Assembly: GCA_947372225.1 (NCBI GenBank) | Contig: CANBSV010000121.1 | Coordinates: 1 to 7,036, forward strand | Length of the DNA stretch: 7,036 bases | Source of the DNA: Burkholderiales bacterium | Lineage (GTDB): Bacteria > Pseudomonadota > Gammaproteobacteria > Burkholderiales > Burkholderiaceae_C | Direction: 5' to 3' | Part shown: positions 5,356 through 7,036 of the stretch, one piece after another | Layout: every line of letters begins with the position of its first letter | Numbering within the stretch: position 1 is the stretch's first letter | Program-made: the position numbers and the translations under genes | Notes under the pieces: model-generated | Told to the model about the DNA's origin: nothing | Seen by the model: only the letters and a program-made list of their open reading frames with translations | Databases searched by the model: none

Positions 5356-6411
5356 ATGACACAGGCCCCCACTCCTGCCGCACACGCGACCGAGACCGGT
5401 GCCGCAACGCCACCGAATACGGCACCGCAGCGCGTGTTCGTGATCGGCGCGACCGGCACGATCGGCCGCGCCACGGTGCGCGCGCTGGTGGAGCGTGGCC
5501 ATGAGGTGGTGTGCTTCGTGCGCTCGCGTGCCGGGGTCAAAGGCGCCCTCGCCCCCGACGACACCGCCCGGTTGCTCGCCGGCGCCACCGTGCGATGGGG
5601 TGATGTGAGCGACCCTGCATCGCTGGCCCGCGATGGTTTTCGTGGCGAGCGCTTCGACGCACTGGTGTCGTGTCTGGCCTCGCGAACCGGCGCGCCAAAG
5701 GACGCCTGGGCCATCGACCACCAGGCGCACCTGCACGCACTGGCCGCAGCCCGGCAGGCCGGCGTGACCCGCATGGTGCTGCTGTCGGCTATCTGCGTGC
5801 AAAAGCCGCTGCTTGCCTTTCAGCACGCCAAGCTGGCATTCGAAAAGGCGCTCATCGAATCGGGGCTGACCTACTCGATCGTGCGGCCGACCGCGTTTTT
5901 CAAATCGCTGTCGGGCCAGATCGAACGCGTCAGGCAAGGCAAGCCATTTCTGGTGTTCGGCGACGGCACGCTCACGGCGTGCAAACCCATCAGCGACGGC
6001 GATCTGGGCGCTTACATCGCCGACTGTCTGAACGACCCCACCCGCCACAACCGCGTGCTGCCCATCGGCGGGCCCGGCGATGCCATCACGCCGCGCCAGC
6101 AAGGCGAGCACCTGTTTGCGCTGCTCGGACGGCCACCGCGCTTCAAGCAGGTGCCCGTCGGTCTGCTCGACGCCATCATCGCCGGGCTCGGCTTTGCCGG
6201 GCGGCTGGTGCCCGCACTGGCAGCCAAGGCCGAGTTGGCTCGCATCGGCCGCTACTACGCCACCGAATCGATGCTGGTGCTCGACCCCGTCACCGGTCGC
6301 TACGACGCCGCCGCCACGCCGTCGAGCGGAAGCGAAACGCTGTTCGACTTTTACGCGGGTCTGGTCAGTGGCGAGATCGCCCCGGACCGGGGCGACCACG
6401 CGGTGTTCTGA
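5356..6411 (+). CDS. bciA: 3,8-divinyl (proto)chlorophyllide 8-vinyl reductase, BciA type
   Basis: This 351-residue atypical short-chain dehydrogenase has an N-terminal Rossmann fold. After a low-complexity Ala/Thr/Pro leader (1-25) come RVFVIGATGTIGR (26-38, nucleotide-binding G-x-x-G-x-x-G) and WGDVSDP (81-87). The blocks shared with plant DVR and bacterial BciA are nearly intact: VSCLASRTGAPKDAWAID (104-121), LLSAICVQKPLLAFQHAK (142-159), YSIVRPTAFFKSLSGQ (173-188), FGDGTLTACKPIS (201-213), LPIGGPG (235-241) and GRYYATESM (298-306). BciA uses NADPH to reduce the C8 vinyl group of divinyl (proto)chlorophyllide to ethyl during (bacterio)chlorophyll synthesis. A GAAGG ribosome-binding site lies 7 bases before the ATG. 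The gene looks intact and monocistronic, and no other pigment gene is visible beside it. A non-photosynthetic role for a homologue cannot be excluded from this window. Confidence 0.9.
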   Translation: MTQAPTPAAHATETGAATPPNTAPQRVFVIGATGTIGRATVRALVERGHEVVCFVRSRAGVKGALAPDDTARLLAGATVRWGDVSDPASLARDGFRGERFDALVSCLASRTGAPKDAWAIDHQAHLHALAAARQAGVTRMVLLSAICVQKPLLAFQHAKLAFEKALIESGLTYSIVRPTAFFKSLSGQIERVRQGKPFLVFGDGTLTACKPISDGDLGAYIADCLNDPTRHNRVLPIGGPGDAITPRQQGEHLFALLGRPPRFKQVPVGLLDAIIAGLGFAGRLVPALAAKAELARIGRYYATESMLVLDPVTGRYDAAATPSSGSETLFDFYAGLVSGEIAPDRGDHAVF

Positions 6412-6579
6412 ACGGACCAGGCCGCGTGAGGATTCGCACGCTCCGCATGTTTTGAGTACGGCCGCAAGTTGAGCGAGAGCAGGCAAGCGCGGTCGCGCCG
6501 GGACAACAATGGACCGTTCCTCGACCCGGCTGTGCGGTATGCGGCAGCCGCCCATCAAGCTTTTGAAAGCGAGATTCCC
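6412..6579. other. Intergenic region between bciA and the DUF411 gene
   Basis: I see no gene in these 168 bases. A 5-bp hairpin GCGTG/CACGC (6424-6441, 8-nt loop) is followed eight bases later by TTTT at 6450-6453. That is at best a poor terminator for bciA. A short dyad GCTTT-TG-AAAGC (6559-6570) sits just before the downstream start codon, over the region where its ribosome-binding site should be. I find no clear -35/-10 pair and no CueR-like copper operator. Confidence 0.3.
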
Positions 6580-7036
6580 ATGAAGCGCAGACACCTGCTC
6601 GAAGCCCTGGCTGCCGCAGCCGGCTGGACCACGCTACCGCTGCAGGCCGCGCCGTCGCCGCCGCCGGTCCAGGTGTTCAAGAACCCGTCGTGCGGCTGCT
6701 GTGGCGCATGGGTCGATCACATGAAGACGGCCGGGTTCGCGGTCGAGGTCCATCTGGTGGAAGACACCACCGCGGCGCGCAAGCGCCTGGGCATGCCCGA
6801 CACCTACGGCAGCTGCCACACGGCCAGCGTGGGCGGCTACGTGCTCGAAGGGCACGTGCCGGCTGCCGAGGTCAAGCGGCTGCTGGCCGGCAAACCTGTG
6901 GCCATCGGCCTGGCCGTGCCCAGCATGCCGCCGGGCTCGCCGGGCATGGACGTCGGCGGCCGCGAAGACCCTTATGACGTGCTTCTGATCGACAAGGCCG
7001 GTCACTCGAGCGTGTTCGCGAGCTACCCGAAGTCCT
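6580..7036 (+). CDS. DUF411 metal-binding periplasmic protein (partial, 3' end off window)
   Basis: The frame from the ATG at 6580 stays open to the window end, giving 152 residues, about the full family length, so only a few codons should be missing. The N-terminus MKRRHLLEALAAAAGWTTLP has twin arginines before a hydrophobic stretch and ends in LQAAP, so export by Tat (or Sec) is likely, with cleavage near residue 24. The mature part shows DUF411 landmarks: FKNPSCGCCGAWVDHM (33-48, thioredoxin-like fold with C38, C40, C41), GSCHTASVGGYVLEGHVP (77-94, C79 and H80) and the Met-containing AVPSMPPGSPGM (112-123). These Cys, His and Met residues could bind copper. DUF411 genes commonly occur with copper or metal resistance genes, but the biochemical role is poorly defined. 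The ribosome-binding site is weak (GCGAG, 6 bases upstream). No other copper gene is visible here. Confidence 0.9.
   Translation, partial: MKRRHLLEALAAAAGWTTLPLQAAPSPPPVQVFKNPSCGCCGAWVDHMKTAGFAVEVHLVEDTTAARKRLGMPDTYGSCHTASVGGYVLEGHVPAAEVKRLLAGKPVAIGLAVPSMPPGSPGMDVGGREDPYDVLLIDKAGHSSVFASYPKS

Noticed and set aside
5314..6594. Long minus-strand open frame (426 codons) opposite bciA
   Set aside because: It is fully antisense to a confidently identified gene, its product is Arg/Gly/Ala/His-rich with no recognisable domain, and such frames are common in high-GC DNA.

Overview
The DNA is strongly GC-rich with consistent high-GC codon use. Its gene families fit a Gram-negative betaproteobacterium of the order Burkholderiales (Comamonadaceae, Rubrivivax or Hydrogenophaga type). 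These families are a TolC-type outer-membrane tail, a GntP permease, a LysR regulator divergent from azoreductase and pirin genes, a BciA-type vinyl reductase, and a DUF411 protein. The placement is inferred from gene content; no rRNA or other phylogenetic marker is present. I see no tRNA, insertion sequence, prophage, CRISPR array or replication origin.

Layout. Bases 2-136 (+) are the last 44 codons of a TolC-family outer-membrane channel, followed by a hairpin. On the minus strand, read from right to left, come a LysR-type regulator (3015-2068), a GntP-family permease (2055-664) and a small single-pass membrane protein (624-259). The Shine-Dalgarno sequence of the permease overlaps the stop codon of the LysR gene, so those two genes are very likely one transcript. 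Divergent from lysR are an FMN-dependent NADH-azoreductase, azoR (3090-3689), and a pirin-family protein (3744-4610), probably an operon. The 74-bp lysR/azoR gap holds a perfect TTAAC-N11-GTTAA dyad, the best candidate operator. The layout suggests a small regulon for quinone or electrophile stress plus organic-acid uptake.

Convergent with the pirin gene is a small lipoprotein (5186-4623). It is best read from a TTG start with a strong GGAGG, which exposes a textbook lipobox. It carries two copies of a Cys...Cys-Leu-x3-Gly-Trp motif. The gap between it and the next gene holds a 20-bp near-perfect palindrome. Then come a confident BciA-type 3,8-divinyl chlorophyllide 8-vinyl reductase (5356-6411) and, cut by the window end, a DUF411 copper-associated periplasmic protein (from 6580).

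Most of the window is recognisable housekeeping or accessory metabolism. The most informative points are bciA, a bacteriochlorophyll-pathway gene with no other photosynthesis gene visible nearby, the re-started two-motif lipoprotein, and the two palindromic candidate operators. I found no clear evidence of a wholly new multi-gene system.
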